A DNA stretch of 47,556 bases from Methylotenera sp. (lineage in GTDB: Bacteria; Pseudomonadota; Gammaproteobacteria; Burkholderiales; Methylophilaceae): contig JACMNB010000037.1 in the NCBI GenBank assembly GCA_014378845.1, forward strand, positions 1 to 47,556, written 5' to 3'. This document shows positions 9,042 to 17,869 of this stretch, in pieces. The notes beneath the pieces are model-generated. The model was not told the DNA's origin. It saw nothing but the letters and a program-made list of their open reading frames with translations, and did no database searches. Position numbers and translations under genes: made by a program. Each line of letters begins with the position of its first letter. Within the stretch, counting starts at the first letter, position 1.

Positions 9042-9370
9042 ATGCCTCGCGCAAAGATACGGGGAGTATCTGTGAAAAGAGTTTTTCATTAAATCGACCG
9101 AAGGAAGTGACGTTAAAACCGTCGCCGATGTCCGTGTGGTATTTGCCGATTGGATGCGCGATTTTGGTAACCTGATTATTGTCGATCATAGCAGCGGCTA
9201 AATGAGCCTATACGGCAACAACTAAGCGGTGTTGAAGCATGCGGGAGAAGAAGTCGATTTGGGTGACACCATCGCATCAGTGATTAATAGTGGCGGCAAC
9301 GGAAGTAATGGCGTACAAATTGCACCGTAATAGCGAACCGTTTAACCCACTAAGTTGGAGTGTGCATTAA
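9042..9370 (+). pseudogene. Decayed copy of the envC 3' end (LytM domain)
   Basis: This stretch aligns with 7232-7564 of envC over its whole length to the same final residues and stop (WSVH, TAA). It is broken. The Tyr codon of GSGYMSLYG has become TAA, the following NNQAL has a CAA to TAA change, and five bases are missing where envC reads VYYEL, shifting the frame. The many silent-type differences show it is old. It is in direct orientation to envC, with the glycosyltransferase gene between the two copies. Homology may extend a little further left, to about 9020, but becomes too weak to judge by eye. Confidence 0.9.
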
Positions 9371-9514
9371 ATCATTTGCACATAGTTTGGCTTGCAAAAT
9401 CTATTTAGCCTGCCCCTATAAATTCTCGAAATAGAGCACGCAATTGTGTCAGCTTAATTTTAGAAAACTTTACCAAAAGGTTATATTAATATCAAATGAT
9501 TTGGATTCATAATA

Positions 9515-10198
9515 ATGAGCAATATTACTTTTAAATTTAATAAACACCAACTTAACCAGCTATTAAAGTCGCTAATTGTCTTTGAGGTTTTACTAGTAAC
9601 CTTATACATAATGAATGATTATTTTCATTTATTTAAACATCAGCACCACATACTTGATCTTGATGGAGAACAAACCATTGGCTCTTGGTTTTCATCTTGC
9701 CAATTGTTTTTAATTGGCGTTTTTTTATTGGTTAATAATTTTAGAGAACACCTCCCCAATCGCACTTCATGCAAATTTTTAACATTAATTGGCTTAGGCT
9801 TTATGTTTTTATCGCTAGATGAGTCTGCCTCAATTCATGAATTAATTTCGTTATCGTCTAAACATGTCGCTTGGATGCCTAGATTTAAAGGTCAACAAGG
9901 CCTTTGGATTCCAATTTATGCTGTGTTAGGACTGAGTATACTTTGGGTGACGCGTAAAAATTTATTTGAAATTTGGCTAAGACATAAAAAAGAATGCACT
10001 ATTTTTATTTATGGCTTTTTAACGTTATTTTTTGGCGCAGTGATATTAGAAATTATAAGTTACCAATACTTACGCACACCTGAGATGCAAAATTGGTATT
10101 TATTAGAAGTCGCACTTGAAGAAGGTATGGAAATGCTAGGAGCCAGTATCATGTTATATGCTGTCCTACTTTTTACATTAAAATCTAATAATAATTAA
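9515..10198 (+). CDS. Multi-pass membrane protein of unknown function with acidic/His motifs
   Basis: The 227-residue product has about six hydrophobic segments (near 20-34, 58-73, 87-101, 131-145, 163-182, 208-222). I do not recognise the family with certainty. Two charged motifs lie beside membrane segments: LSLDESASIHE (Asp102, Glu103, His108, Glu109) and LEVALEEGMEMLGA (Glu198, Glu202, Glu203, Glu206). The spacing of acidic residues and His resembles metal-ligand sets of membrane di-metal proteins, but this is a reading of the pattern only. The gene stands alone, is AT-rich, and follows the envC remnant, so it may belong to the same acquired segment as the glycosyltransferase. Confidence 0.75.
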   Translation: MSNITFKFNKHQLNQLLKSLIVFEVLLVTLYIMNDYFHLFKHQHHILDLDGEQTIGSWFSSCQLFLIGVFLLVNNFREHLPNRTSCKFLTLIGLGFMFLSLDESASIHELISLSSKHVAWMPRFKGQQGLWIPIYAVLGLSILWVTRKNLFEIWLRHKKECTIFIYGFLTLFFGAVILEIISYQYLRTPEMQNWYLLEVALEEGMEMLGASIMLYAVLLFTLKSNNN

Positions 10199-10270
10199 CT
10201 GTGATGTAGAAAATAATAGTAAAAAGAAGTAGGAAATGAGCCATCATCAATTTTAAAAACTAATTCCAAG

Positions 10271-10645
10271 CTAATTTTTATCAGAAAAGTCTACTGCAAT
10301 GCGCGCATCCATTGCATAAGCCTGCGCCTCATACGGGCTTTGCATATAGCCTTTGCGGCATGACCAAATATATTTAAAAGTCGTCATGCCGTGCATAAAT
10401 TGCGCGACGTGCATCAGTTCGTGACCCAACAAACTCAAGCCTTGTGGTGTATTAGCTTGGTAATACCCCGCACGAAAATAAATGGTGTTACGCAGCACCA
10501 CCGCGCACATATCACGCTGCAACCAAAACGGAACACGACCATCGGCAATACGTGCCTCAACCAAAACACGTGCATTAAAATACGGCTTTAAAGCAGCGTG
10601 TTCTTGCGCGTTTAATGGGCGACCTTGCTCCAATTTACTCGCCAA
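10271..10645 (-). CDS. Small DUF4157-like putative zinc metallopeptidase-fold protein
   Basis: The 124-residue product has the zinc motif HELMH (His75, Glu76, His79) in LLGHELMHVAQFMHG. A candidate third ligand, Glu106, lies in SPYEAQAYAMDAR. This HExxH plus downstream YE-x-EA-like arrangement is that of DUF4157 proteins, best known as a domain in extracellular contractile injection system cargos and related toxins. Here the domain stands alone without a signal peptide. The start codon is TTG, and the frame overlaps the 3' end of the YjbQ-family gene by 11 bases, implying translational coupling. No obvious Shine-Dalgarno is present. Substrate and true proteolytic activity are unknown. Confidence 0.78.
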   Translation of the reverse strand: MASKLEQGRPLNAQEHAALKPYFNARVLVEARIADGRVPFWLQRDMCAVVLRNTIYFRAGYYQANTPQGLSLLGHELMHVAQFMHGMTTFKYIWSCRKGYMQSPYEAQAYAMDARIAVDFSDKN

Positions 10646-11054
10646 TCGCGTGCAACAACACGCGCCGCGTCATGGTCGCATGGCGATGCTCGAACATAAA
10701 AATACCTTGCCACTGGCCAAGCGCAACTTTGTCTTGCATAATCGGAATCGACAAACTGGTTTGTGTGAGCGCGCTGCGCACATGCGCTGGCATATCGTCT
10801 GCGCCTTCTGCGGTGTGAATAAACAGGCTATCGCCATCTGGCACTAGGCGGTTAAAAAACGCCTCCATATCAACTAACACATCTGAATCGTAATTCTCGT
10901 TAATCAATAAACTGGCCGATGTGTGCTGAATATAAAGCGTTAGCAAACCGGTCTGTAAACCCAAGCCATTCGCCCACGCCAGTACTTGCGGCGTAATGTC
11001 ATACAGCTTGCGGCCGTGCGCTTTAATGCTGATTTGTTGCGAAAATTGTTTCAT
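10635..11054 (-). CDS. YjbQ/UPF0047 family protein
   Basis: The 139-residue product has the family motifs HTSASLLINEN, EGADDMPAHVRSAL and LGQWQGIFMFEHR, which form the conserved anion or metal pocket of the YjbQ fold. Members have been reported to have weak thiamine-phosphate synthase activity, and databases call them secondary thiamine-phosphate synthase, but the biological role is unsettled. Length is normal. It is followed, with an 11-base overlap, by the small HExxH protein gene. Confidence 0.92.
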   Translation of the reverse strand: MKQFSQQISIKAHGRKLYDITPQVLAWANGLGLQTGLLTLYIQHTSASLLINENYDSDVLVDMEAFFNRLVPDGDSLFIHTAEGADDMPAHVRSALTQTSLSIPIMQDKVALGQWQGIFMFEHRHATMTRRVLLHAIGE

Positions 11055-11175
11055 AGGTATAGCTGCTGTATGAATACTTTTAAAGCTTAACGCTTATTAT
11101 CGTCAGTTTTTGGCTTCTGCTCAAGCTGCATTTTTTGGCGCATAATTAATTATTTCCCGAAAAAGTAGGCTGAAA

Positions 11176-11676
11176 ATGACTTTTAATGCCGAATTAGATT
11201 TGCAATTTGAACGCATTGTGGACGTACCGCGCGAGAAAATTTGGGCGGCGTGGACAAGGCCTGACAAGCTAATGCCGTGGTTTTGTCCGCTGCCGTGGAA
11301 AACAGTGGAATGCGAAATTGATTTGCGTGCTGGCGGCAGATTTTATACCGAGATGCAATCGCCAGAAGGGCAGCAATTTCCCAATACTGGTTGTTATTTA
11401 GAAATTATTCCATACGAAAAACTGGTTTGGACAAATGCGCTAGAACCAGGCTTTAGACCTGCAAATCAGCTAGAATCCAGCCCAGGCCATGAGTGTGCAG
11501 AATTTGCAATGACTGCCACGATATTACTGGAAACTGTCGCGGGCGGCACAAAATATACCGCGCATGTGATGCACGCCAATAAAGAAGCGCGCATCAAGCA
11601 TGAGCAAATGGGGTTTAAAGAAGGCTGGAGAGCCTGCCTAGACCAGCTGATTGCGATAATTAAAACAGATAAATAA
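11176..11676 (+). CDS. SRPBCC/AHSA1-like domain protein
   Basis: The 166-residue protein has an AHSA1-type START-like fold. The start ([20 protein letters not shown] followed by [10 protein letters not shown]), the central [11 protein letters not shown] and the C-terminal helix [11 protein letters not shown] are typical of this family. These single-domain bacterial proteins are cytoplasmic and are thought to bind small hydrophobic ligands; a role in activating Hsp90 has not been shown for them. The ATG at 11176 is 14 bases after a GAAAAAGTAGGC stretch that may contain the ribosome binding site. It diverges from the YjbQ-family gene. Confidence 0.88.
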   Translation: MTFNAELDLQFERIVDVPREKIWAAWTRPDKLMPWFCPLPWKTVECEIDLRAGGRFYTEMQSPEGQQFPNTGCYLEIIPYEKLVWTNALEPGFRPANQLESSPGHECAEFAMTATILLETVAGGTKYTAHVMHANKEARIKHEQMGFKEGWRACLDQLIAIIKTDK

Positions 11677-11919
11677 TTGTTGTGAATGATGAAAAAAGAT
11701 GCCCTGCAACCGCATGGATTGTCCCGCTATGAAGAGCAGTTTTACAGGCGCATAGTGCGGTAAAGGTTTCATCTGTGCTTGGTACGGCGACAATGCTATT
11801 GACTAAGGTAGCATGGAAATTGTTAATGCTAAAATGGTTGGCACTAAATTTGAAGAAGGTTTGGCTGATCTAAAGGCAATTACCGAAAAGTAAAGCTGGC
11901 GCTGGTGAAAACTTCTGCA
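11677..11919. other. Gene-poor gap with possible coding remnants
   Basis: The gap holds two short plus-strand frames, 11686-11763 (25 codons) and 11813-11893 (26 codons). A third frame is open across much of the middle and could be joined to the second by a single-base shift near 11811. The composition looks coding-like (GCTAAAATGGTTGGC, GAAGAAGGTTTG), so this may be the decayed end of a small gene. I could not assign a family. Confidence 0.3.
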
Positions 11920-12471
11920 TCACCAGCCATAAGGATAGCCGTAGCCTAAACCAAAACCAAAGCGATGCCCAAAGCGTGAGCCATAACCGTAGTACGGGTT
12001 GCCATAAAAGCCGCCAAAACGTGAGCCAAAAAATGGATCATAATAATGATTGCGCGCTAAATCACGCTCACGTTTAAGGGCTTTTTCGGCCACCGCTCTT
12101 TCTTTAGCGCGCTTATTCATTTCTTCGGCAATAGCGTTTTGTTTGGCTTGCTCGTTACTTTGCTGTATATAATCCAACACTTTGGTTTCGACGCCTTGTT
12201 TACTTAAATCCAGCGTTTGCGCGGTTGTTATCTCGTATCTAGAGTTGCTGGTTTTAATTTTGGCGATTATTTCATCAGCACTTTTACCCGCTTTGCTATC
12301 GGTGACTACTTGCGCTAATGTCACAGTTGCGACTGGTGGCGGCAGAATTTTTGCCAATTGTTCTGGCGTAATGCGCTCGACATCACCTTGCTTTGTAGCT
12401 TGACCAGTGGCTGTACTGGCACAGCCTGACACGATGAATGCAGCTGCAATTAATAAAAAAAATATTCTCAT
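11920..12471 (-). CDS. Outer-membrane-type lipoprotein with Gly/Tyr/Phe-rich tail
   Basis: The 183-residue product starts with a lipoprotein signal and lipobox VSGC (Cys17). A central region (about 30-105) looks helical and contains the pair AQVVTDSKAGKSADEIIAKI and GVETKVLDYIQQSN, followed by a charged helix (about 105-140). The last 40 residues are almost all Gly, Tyr, Phe, Arg and Pro, with repeated FGxxYG-like units. Its function is unknown. The start codon overlaps the stop of the lytic transglycosylase gene upstream by four bases (ATGA), so the two are co-translated. This suggests a cell-envelope role. Confidence 0.82.
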   Translation of the reverse strand: MRIFFLLIAAAFIVSGCASTATGQATKQGDVERITPEQLAKILPPPVATVTLAQVVTDSKAGKSADEIIAKIKTSNSRYEITTAQTLDLSKQGVETKVLDYIQQSNEQAKQNAIAEEMNKRAKERAVAEKALKRERDLARNHYYDPFFGSRFGGFYGNPYYGYGSRFGHRFGFGLGYGYPYGW

Positions 12472-13433
12472 TTTAGCCTCACTTTCTTAGCACTAACTTT
12501 ATTAAGGCTCGCTTTTACTGGTTTAGCAGTTAAAGCTGGTGACGCGTCGGCTAAACTAGCATCAAAATCGTGTCGTGGTGATTGATACAAAGCCATCACT
12601 TTTTTCACATAGGCCTTCGTTTCGGCATAAGGCGGAATACCGTGGTATTTATTCACCGCGCCCTCGCCCGCGTTATAAGCCGCCACTGACAGCGCAACAT
12701 CGCCGCGAAAATATGACAGCAGCCAACGCAAGTATTTCACACCACCTTTAATATTTTGGCTGGCATTATAGGCATTTTTTACATTAAAGCGCTCGGCGGT
12801 GGCGGGTATTAACTGCATCAAACCTTGCGCGTCTTTATTAGAAGCCGCTGCTACTTTAAAGTTTGATTCTGCAGTAATAATTGATAACACTAGCCTAGAA
12901 TCGACTTTATGCCAATCGGCAATCGTTTCAACTAAATCCACCACCCAGCGTTTGTTTTTGGGCAAACTGGCGATATAGGCATCAATCGCGGGCGAATCAA
13001 CTTTGGCTATAACATGCTCTGGCGCGCGTTCTGGCGCAACTTCCTCAGCTACACAAGGCGGCGTGTCGTTGGTTTTTATCTCAATGGTTTCCAGCATTTT
13101 TTGCGCTTCCAAATGCCCATTAACCGCCGCAATGCCAAATAAATTGGCCGCATAATCTTTATTGGCAGGCACGCCGCGGCCAAACGCATACAACATACCT
13201 AGCCTGTACACCGCCTCAGCGCTGCCGTAACGCGATGCCTCACAATACAAATTAGCCGCTTTCCAACTGGCTTCATCGTCATTGGCATTGTTGTCAAGTG
13301 AGCTGGCACGTTCCAGCAAATCTTTCACAATTGGTGGCTCGTTATCAAAGGTTTCTAGCTCGGTTTGCGTGTAGGCCGCGCCAATGCTAGGCACAGCGAA
13401 AAATAAAAAAATACTCACCATTAACTGACGCAC
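12468..13433 (-). CDS. Lytic transglycosylase with Sel1-like repeats
   Basis: The 321-residue product has a signal peptide (about 1-20), a Sel1-like helical repeat region (about 55-115) and a C-terminal SLT domain (about 160-295). The SLT domain includes the catalytic Glu189 in IITAESNFKVAAASNKDAQG, the LMQLIPATAERF segment and the AAYNAGEGAVNKYHGIPPYAET loop. Such enzymes cleave peptidoglycan glycan strands to 1,6-anhydro products in the periplasm. The Lys/Ala-rich tail after the domain is unusual but short. It overlaps the downstream lipoprotein gene by four bases, suggesting the two act together in the envelope. Confidence 0.92.
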   Translation of the reverse strand: MRQLMVSIFLFFAVPSIGAAYTQTELETFDNEPPIVKDLLERASSLDNNANDDEASWKAANLYCEASRYGSAEAVYRLGMLYAFGRGVPANKDYAANLFGIAAVNGHLEAQKMLETIEIKTNDTPPCVAEEVAPERAPEHVIAKVDSPAIDAYIASLPKNKRWVVDLVETIADWHKVDSRLVLSIITAESNFKVAAASNKDAQGLMQLIPATAERFNVKNAYNASQNIKGGVKYLRWLLSYFRGDVALSVAAYNAGEGAVNKYHGIPPYAETKAYVKKVMALYQSPRHDFDASLADASPALTAKPVKASLNKVSAKKVRLK

Positions 13434-13458
13434 TATAGCTCCTTACCCGCAAAGCGCA

Positions 13459-13565
13459 CCCCTTCCCCTTCGAAGGGGAAGGTTGGGATGGGGGTGTATG
13501 TGCTGTAATTTTTATAGTACAACGTTACACCCCCACCCTAGCCCTCCCCTTAGAGAGGGGGAGGG
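13459..13565. repeat. Palindromic intergenic repeat with C/G-rich arms
   Basis: This 107-base element consists of a left hairpin (CCCCTTCCCC, TTCGAA, GGGGAAGG) and a right hairpin (CCCTCCCC, TTAGAGA, GGGGGAGGG). The inner arms TGGGGGTGTA and TTACACCCCCA are complementary to each other. It fills the gap between the transglycosylase gene and clpB. Such palindromes occur as dispersed elements in many proteobacteria. No coding potential is seen. Confidence 0.7.
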
Positions 13566-13591
13566 AATGATTTTAGTAATTAACTTGCTAT

Positions 13592-16177
13592 TTACGCCTT
13601 ATTAAACGTCATCTTACCCGCTTTACAATCAATTAAGATGGTATCTTTGGGCATAAAATTGCCAGCTAAAATTTCACGTGCCAGCGGATTCTCCAGCTCG
13701 CTCTGAATCGCGCGTTTCAGTGGCCGTGCGCCGTAAACTGGGTCAAAGCCTGCACTTGCAATTTCTGCCAATGCCGCTTCACTCACCGCCACATCAATAT
13801 CTAGGGCATGCAAGCGCTTAGTCAGCATCTGCAACTGAATTTTCGCAATCGCTTTTACATTCGTTTGGTCTAAACTATGAAAAACGACTACCTCATCAAT
13901 ACGGTTGACAAACTCTGGCCTAAAGTGACTTTTAACTTCGCCCATCACCGCCAATTTCACCACTTGATAATCTTGATCGGCCATGCTTTGTATCATTTGA
14001 CTACCCAAATTACTCGTCATAATAATCACCGTATTTTTAAAATCGACGGTGCGGCCTTGACCGTCGGTTAAACGGCCGTCGTCCAACACTTGTAGCAACA
14101 CATTGAATACGTCGGGGTGCGCTTTTTCGACCTCATCGAGTAAGATAACACTGTAAGGTTTGCGTCTTACCGCCTCCGTTAACGTGCCACCTTCTTCATA
14201 GCCCACATAGCCAGGTGGCGCGCCTATCATGCGTGCTACGCTATGCTTCTCCATAAATTCGCTCATATCAATACGAATTAAATGGTCTTCAGAATCAAAT
14301 AAAAAACCTGCCAATGCTTTGCAAAGCTCGGTTTTACCAACGCCCGTTGGGCCTAAGAATAAAAAGCTGCCATACGGCCGATTTGGGTCGCCTAAACCTG
14401 AACGGCTACGGCGAATTGCGTCTGAAACCAAGCGCACCGCTTCATCTTGGCCAACCACACGTTCGTGCAGTTTATCTTCCATTTTCAGCAATTTTTCGCG
14501 CTCGCCCGTCATCATTTTGCTCACTGGGATACCTGTGGCGCGGCTTACCACTTCGGCAATTTCATCTGCGCCCACTTCGGTACGCAGCATTTTATGCTTG
14601 GTTTTTTCTGCATTAACCTCAACGGTTGAAGCTTGTTTTAATTGCGCTTCTAAAGCTGGTAATTTTCCATACTGCAACTCAGAAACTTTCTGCCATTCGC
14701 CTTTGCGTGTGGCTTCTTCCATTTCAAATTTTATTTTTTCAATGGCTTCTTTAATATGACTGGTGCCTTGCACTTGCGCTTTTTCGGCTTTCCAAATTTC
14801 CTCTAAGTCAGAATATTCTTTGGTGAGTTTGGTGATTTCTTCTTCAATTAAACCGAATCTTTTAAGGCTGCCCTCGTCTTTTTCGCGTTTTACCGCTTCA
14901 CGTTCAATTTTTAATTGAATCACGCGGCGTTCTAATTTATCCAAACTTTCGGGTTTAGAGTCAATCTCCATCTTAATGCGACTCGCCGCTTCATCAATCA
15001 AATCGATGGCTTTATCGGGTAAAAAACGGTCTGTAATATAGCGGTGGCTCAACTCGGCTGCCGCAATAATTGCAGGGTCAGTAATTTCCACGCCGTGATG
15101 CAGCTCATATCTTTCTTTTAAGCCGCGCAAAATCGCAATGGTGGCTTCCACCGTTGGTTCATCCACCAATACTTTTTGAAAGCGCCGCTCTAAAGCAGCA
15201 TCTTTTTCGATGTATTTTCTGTATTCATCTAATGTCGTCGCGCCAACGCAATGCAGCTCGCCACGCGCCAGCGCAGGTTTCAGCATATTGCCTGCATCCA
15301 TTGCGCCTTCGGCCTTGCCCGCACCTACCATAGTGTGAATTTCATCAATAAATACAATGGTTTGACCTTCATCTTGCGCCAGCTCTTTGAGTACACTTTT
15401 TAGCCGCTCTTCAAAATCGCCACGGTATTTAGCGCCTGCCAGCAAGGCCGCCATATCTAGGCTTAACACCTTTTTGCCTTTGAGTGAATCGGGCACTTCG
15501 CCATTCACAATACGCTGCGCTAGGCCTTCTACAATCGCGGTTTTACCCACGCCAGGCTCGCCAATTAACACGGGGTTATTTTTGGTGCGCCGACCGAGAA
15601 TTTGAATGACGCGGCGAATCTCATCGTCGCGACCAATGACGGGGTCTAGCTTACCCAAGCTTGCTCTTTCTGTGAGGTCAAGCGTATATTTTTTAAGTGA
15701 TTCGCGATTACTTTCAGCGTCACTATCATTCACCGTATCGCTACCACGCACCGCCATTATCGCTACTTCTAGCGCAATTTTAGTTAAGCCATTAGCTTTG
15801 AGTAGCTTGCCTGTTGCGCCCTTATCATCGGCCAAGGCGAGCAAAAACATCTCGCTGGCAATATAGGCGTCGCCGCGCTTTTGCGCGAGTTTATCGGTAA
15901 TATTTAAGAGATTATTCAGGTCGCGCGAAATGGCAATTTCGCCACCGCTATTATCTGATTTTGGCGAATTGCTAATGGCCGTATTAAGCGCAGTTTTAAG
16001 CGTGTTAACCTGCACGCCAGCCTTTAACAACAGCGAGGTAGCGCTGCCGTTTTCCTCTTGCAGCAAGGCCAGCAACAAATGTTGCGGCTCAATCGCCGTA
16101 TTATCTGCACCCAGTGCTATGCTTTGCGCATCACTTAAAGCTTGTTGAAACTTGGTAGTGAGTTTATCGAAGCGCAT
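13592..16177 (-). CDS. clpB: ATP-dependent disaggregase ClpB
   Basis: The 861-residue protein has the standard Hsp100 layout. An N-terminal repeat domain (about 1-145) comes first. The first AAA+ domain has [17 protein letters not shown] near residue 205. The coiled-coil middle domain spans roughly 400-530, and the second AAA+ domain has [16 protein letters not shown] near 605. With DnaK it dissolves protein aggregates. There is no IGF/IGL ClpP-binding loop, as expected for ClpB rather than ClpA. A strong AAGGAGG site precedes the ATG, and a sigma-32-like promoter lies 30-60 bases upstream, so heat-shock control is likely. Confidence 0.98.
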   Translation of the reverse strand: MRFDKLTTKFQQALSDAQSIALGADNTAIEPQHLLLALLQEENGSATSLLLKAGVQVNTLKTALNTAISNSPKSDNSGGEIAISRDLNNLLNITDKLAQKRGDAYIASEMFLLALADDKGATGKLLKANGLTKIALEVAIMAVRGSDTVNDSDAESNRESLKKYTLDLTERASLGKLDPVIGRDDEIRRVIQILGRRTKNNPVLIGEPGVGKTAIVEGLAQRIVNGEVPDSLKGKKVLSLDMAALLAGAKYRGDFEERLKSVLKELAQDEGQTIVFIDEIHTMVGAGKAEGAMDAGNMLKPALARGELHCVGATTLDEYRKYIEKDAALERRFQKVLVDEPTVEATIAILRGLKERYELHHGVEITDPAIIAAAELSHRYITDRFLPDKAIDLIDEAASRIKMEIDSKPESLDKLERRVIQLKIEREAVKREKDEGSLKRFGLIEEEITKLTKEYSDLEEIWKAEKAQVQGTSHIKEAIEKIKFEMEEATRKGEWQKVSELQYGKLPALEAQLKQASTVEVNAEKTKHKMLRTEVGADEIAEVVSRATGIPVSKMMTGEREKLLKMEDKLHERVVGQDEAVRLVSDAIRRSRSGLGDPNRPYGSFLFLGPTGVGKTELCKALAGFLFDSEDHLIRIDMSEFMEKHSVARMIGAPPGYVGYEEGGTLTEAVRRKPYSVILLDEVEKAHPDVFNVLLQVLDDGRLTDGQGRTVDFKNTVIIMTSNLGSQMIQSMADQDYQVVKLAVMGEVKSHFRPEFVNRIDEVVVFHSLDQTNVKAIAKIQLQMLTKRLHALDIDVAVSEAALAEIASAGFDPVYGARPLKRAIQSELENPLAREILAGNFMPKDTILIDCKAGKMTFNKA

Positions 16178-16204
16178 ATTGCCTCCTTACGTTTAGTTAA
16201 TAGT

Positions 16205-16233
16205 AAGGTGGGGTAAATTTGCGCATTTTCAAT
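16205..16233 (-). promoter_or_regulatory. Sigma-32 (RpoH) type promoter for clpB
   Basis: On the minus strand, TTGAAA at 16232-16227 is followed after exactly 13 bases by CCCCACCTT at 16213-16205. This fits the heat-shock consensus (CTTGAAA, 13-15 bases, CCCCATNT) closely. A start point near 16199 would give a leader of about 20 bases before the AAGGAGG site and ATG of clpB. The -35 element almost touches the stop codon of the preceding gene. Confidence 0.75.
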
Positions 16234-16235
16234 AG

Positions 16236-16793
16236 TTAGGGTTGAATGGCTGCAATATCCCAGCTACGGCCTTCGTCGCTGGAGGTTGCTTGAATATTAG
16301 TTGTGACACCATTGTCGATTTGTTGCCAAGTGACTATTATTGTGTCTTTATCTAACTTAAATTGCGGATCAATTGCGCCGAGCTTGGTGAAGCGCTTCGG
16401 GTTGCTCGACACCCACGCTTCGCCATCCATGCGTGCATAAAAGAGGCCATTACCCGCTTCTGCCCATAGCATGTGCCAACCCCAATAACGTTCATTCTCT
16501 CCGCCCTGCGCAAACGCTAATGGCTTGAAATAGCACGATTTTCCATTGTTTCCACGATTAAACGTAACGCGTTTAATTTGTGCAGGTAAATTCACGTTAT
16601 GTACGATAATCGCCAAATCAGGAATCGCTAAATCGCGAGCGTCTTTATCGAAGCCAAACTGTGTCAATGTAAAACGCTCGAGCTGTTGCTGATTATTTTT
16701 CTTGACTGCATCAAGCTTGTCGCACAAACCTTCTTCTGCTTGTGCCGATAAGCTTAAGTTTAAAAATACCAATAAAATAAGAGTTTTAATCAT
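16236..16793 (-). CDS. Secreted protein of unknown function with one Asp-box-like motif
   Basis: The 185-residue product has a signal peptide (about 1-19, ending SAQA). Two cysteines (in EEGLCDKL and GKSCYFK) could form a disulfide. Near the C-terminus SSDEGRSWD matches the Asp-box motif SxDxGxxW found in beta-propeller proteins such as sialidases. A single Asp-box in so short a protein is not a propeller, so the fold is unclear. It follows the outer-membrane protein gene by about 40 bases on the same strand and may share its transcript. Confidence 0.72.
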   Translation of the reverse strand: MIKTLILLVFLNLSLSAQAEEGLCDKLDAVKKNNQQQLERFTLTQFGFDKDARDLAIPDLAIIVHNVNLPAQIKRVTFNRGNNGKSCYFKPLAFAQGGENERYWGWHMLWAEAGNGLFYARMDGEAWVSSNPKRFTKLGAIDPQFKLDKDTIIVTWQQIDNGVTTNIQATSSDEGRSWDIAAIQP

Positions 16794-16832
16794 GCCGTCA
16801 ATTATAAAGGGTTAAAGTATAGACTGTTAAAG

Positions 16833-17795
16833 TTAGAACGCTGTGGCAATACCAATCGCTAGCGACCAATCTGGCGTCAATTGCGCGCCGTTTACCTGCT
16901 GCACAAGTGGTTTTTGTACAAAACCATACATACTAGTACTGCTAGTAAGGCGGTAACTCGCCCCTGGGCTGACACTGATTGTGTAGCCTCCAGAATCCGC
17001 AGGCTCTGCATTCGCACCGCTATCGCGCGCTTTGTGTTGCGCGTTAATTTGCAACATAACACTAAAATCGGGCGTGACCTTATAGCTTAAACCCACATCT
17101 GCACTTAACTTGCGGCCAGGCTTAAAGTTATCGCGATCGCTAATTGTTTGTTGCCATATGCCTTGCGCAAACCAGCCAACATTGCCGTCGTGATGGTTGT
17201 AGTACGCGCCAAGTAGCGAATCGACGCTACCGCTACCAGGCTGTAAAGTGCGTTCTGCGGCTTCTTCCGTATTACGTTTGTGAATACTGCCAGTTGGCAA
17301 TTTTAGCCCGAATCGCACGCCAGCATTTGCATGTGTATCGTTATAAAAACGGTAACGCGCTAATGCTTGTACATCGCCAATGCCAGAGAAGTTCCAATTT
17401 TCTGTTTCAGGATCTACGCCGCCAAAACCATCGTCTTTATTAAAAATATGGTTGTGCGCACGGCTAACAAGTGGCACTTTAAAAGTGATGCCCCAATCGG
17501 CGTTAATGTTCCAATCGAGCGTGGCCAGCAAATTGCGATTAATGGTGCGCACTTCGTCGTGTTCGTCTACCTCACCTGCTGGCGCGGCTTTATGCGCGCC
17601 GCTACGCAGTTGATCTTGGTCGATAAACTCAGCGCGAATATCTAAGCGTACACCTGGCTTGCTGGCAACGCCTTGAATATCCCAATCGCTATTTAAACTG
17701 CAAAATGCGCCGCCGCAACTGGCTTGCGCTGCTAGTGGCAAGAATACAAGTGTCGAAAATAATAGCCCGAACGCTAATTTGTAAATAACTTTCAT
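16833..17795 (-). CDS. Outer membrane beta-barrel protein, possible transporter
   Basis: The 320-residue product has a signal peptide (MKVIYKLAFGLL onward to LAAQA) and then SCGGAFCSLNSDWDIQG. Alternating-polarity strands follow, typical of an outer-membrane barrel (for example ARYRFYNDTHANAGVRFGLK and GLSYKVTPDFSVMLQ), ending in a terminal Phe. I place the start at 17795 because GAGAGG sits nine bases upstream; a longer frame to 17843 lacks a signal-like N-terminus. It lies just downstream of a DUF2946 gene, a family often linked to copper or other metal uptake genes. Metal-related transport is therefore a fair guess, not a demonstrated role. Confidence 0.8.
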   Translation of the reverse strand: MKVIYKLAFGLLFSTLVFLPLAAQASCGGAFCSLNSDWDIQGVASKPGVRLDIRAEFIDQDQLRSGAHKAAPAGEVDEHDEVRTINRNLLATLDWNINADWGITFKVPLVSRAHNHIFNKDDGFGGVDPETENWNFSGIGDVQALARYRFYNDTHANAGVRFGLKLPTGSIHKRNTEEAAERTLQPGSGSVDSLLGAYYNHHDGNVGWFAQGIWQQTISDRDNFKPGRKLSADVGLSYKVTPDFSVMLQINAQHKARDSGANAEPADSGGYTISVSPGASYRLTSSTSMYGFVQKPLVQQVNGAQLTPDWSLAIGIATAF

Positions 17796-17869
17796 ATGAA
17801 ACCTCTCTAAATTTAAATGCGCAAAATAGCGCAAAGTATTCATTGGCTTAAACCAATGTTTAAGCTTAA

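Noticed and set aside
7677-10198. Prophage or genomic island with integrase
   Set aside because: The segment is AT-rich and rearranged but has no integrase, transposase, phage gene or clear attachment site.
14229-14759. Plus-strand frame of 176 codons inside clpB
   Set aside because: It is antisense to a certain gene, with composition explained by clpB codons.
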